Assembly: GCF_910592395.1 (NCBI RefSeq)
Contig: NC_088315.1
Location: forward strand, 15,919,808-15,983,807
Reading direction: 5' to 3'
Length of the DNA: 64,000 nt
Source: Lineus longissimus
Taxonomy: Eukaryota > Nemertea > Pilidiophora > Heteronemertea > Lineidae
A program made the position numbers and the translations under genes. The notes under the pieces are model-generated. The model did no database searches. It saw only the letters and a program-made list of their open reading frames with translations, and was not told the DNA's origin. This document shows, piece after piece, positions 63,825 to 64,000 of this stretch; position 1 is the stretch's first letter, and the number at the start of each line of letters is the position of its first letter.

Positions 63825-64000
63825 GTTTACCGAGTTAGCAGCACCAATTTAAATCATAAAATGCACAAAAACACCAAGACGTTTCAGTCACATATGCCAC
63901 AAAGCAAGGCAAAATGTGGAGACGATCATGCACTCACTGACTTTTCACCACACAATCATGTACCTAACATGCATCAAACATACAACATGTGCATACTATA

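Larger units (their letters stand above)
56750..64000 (-). mobile_element. Second Ty3/Gypsy element, on the - strand, running off the right edge
   Basis: Gag (62496-63824) and pol (58612-62500) of one element read leftwards. The 5' LTR would lie beyond 64000. Upstream of gag, TGGTGCTGCTAACTCGG (read on -, near 63831-63850) is a candidate primer-binding site. On the left, two purine tracts that could precede the 3' LTR are visible. One is at about 58529-58540 (AAGGAGGGTAAA on -, before TGTTGACTG) and one at about 57273-57285 (CCGAGGGGGATGA on -, before TGTATTGTATTTAGC). The latter looks more typical. The LTR borders cannot be fixed without the missing partner. Confidence 0.75.

Noticed and set aside
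1-64000. CRISPR arrays, rRNA, prokaryotic operons or terminators
   Set aside because: No regular spacer-repeat pattern, no ribosome-binding-site operon structure and no rRNA-like stretch. Introns and animal-type transposons point to a eukaryote.

Overview
This looks like genomic DNA from a metazoan, most likely a marine invertebrate. The genes are sparse and have clean GT-AG introns. Two intronless rhodopsin-family receptors are present, and most of the window is transposable elements of animal types (Ty3/Gypsy, BEL/Pao, a copia-like element, hAT, PIF/Harbinger, tnp2-like) plus palindromic and tandem repeats. The mix would fit a hemichordate, echinoderm, cephalochordate or mollusc, but I cannot name the species. 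No rRNA, tRNA, CRISPR or bacterial-type feature was found.

Layout. 1-6.2 kb: the end of a lysine-rich reading frame, two exons of an unrecognised gene, three tandem-repeat blocks and a transposase-like fragment. 6.25-12.09 kb: a candidate PIF/Harbinger-type element with 48 bp terminal inverted repeats, carrying a Myb/SANT-like gene on + and a broken DDE nuclease on -. A 947 bp inverted-repeat element with a 7 bp target duplication and a tnp2-like fragment are nested in it. 12.1-16.2 kb and 26-30.3 kb: two direct copies of a segmental duplication, each with a tnp2-like relic, a GPCR gene on the - strand, a decayed RNase H and a piece of a host-like exon. 18.2-23.3 kb: a structurally complete, very young Ty3/Gypsy element whose two 192 bp LTRs differ at one base. 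31.7-32.0 kb: a likely first exon of a host gene. 33.7-40.8 kb: a copia-like relic split by a 5.4 kb hAT transposon that has an 8 bp target duplication. The relic is cut again at 40,789 by a BEL/Pao element (40.8-48.7 kb) with a 1760-codon polyprotein. 50.0-55.7 kb: an older, frameshifted BEL/Pao relic on -. 57-64 kb: a second Ty3/Gypsy element on -, with intact gag and nearly intact pol, running off the right edge.

The two GPCR copies are the main candidates for working host genes. They share a 413 bp stretch with no differences, while the half that includes ECL2, TM5, TM6 and ECL3 has diverged. This suggests gene conversion with divergence of the ligand-facing part. The mobile elements give a relative order: copia first, then hAT and BEL inserted into it. 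The Gypsy at 18.2 kb is the youngest by LTR identity. Coding interruptions are single stops or homopolymer shifts in the young elements and many frameshifts in the old ones.
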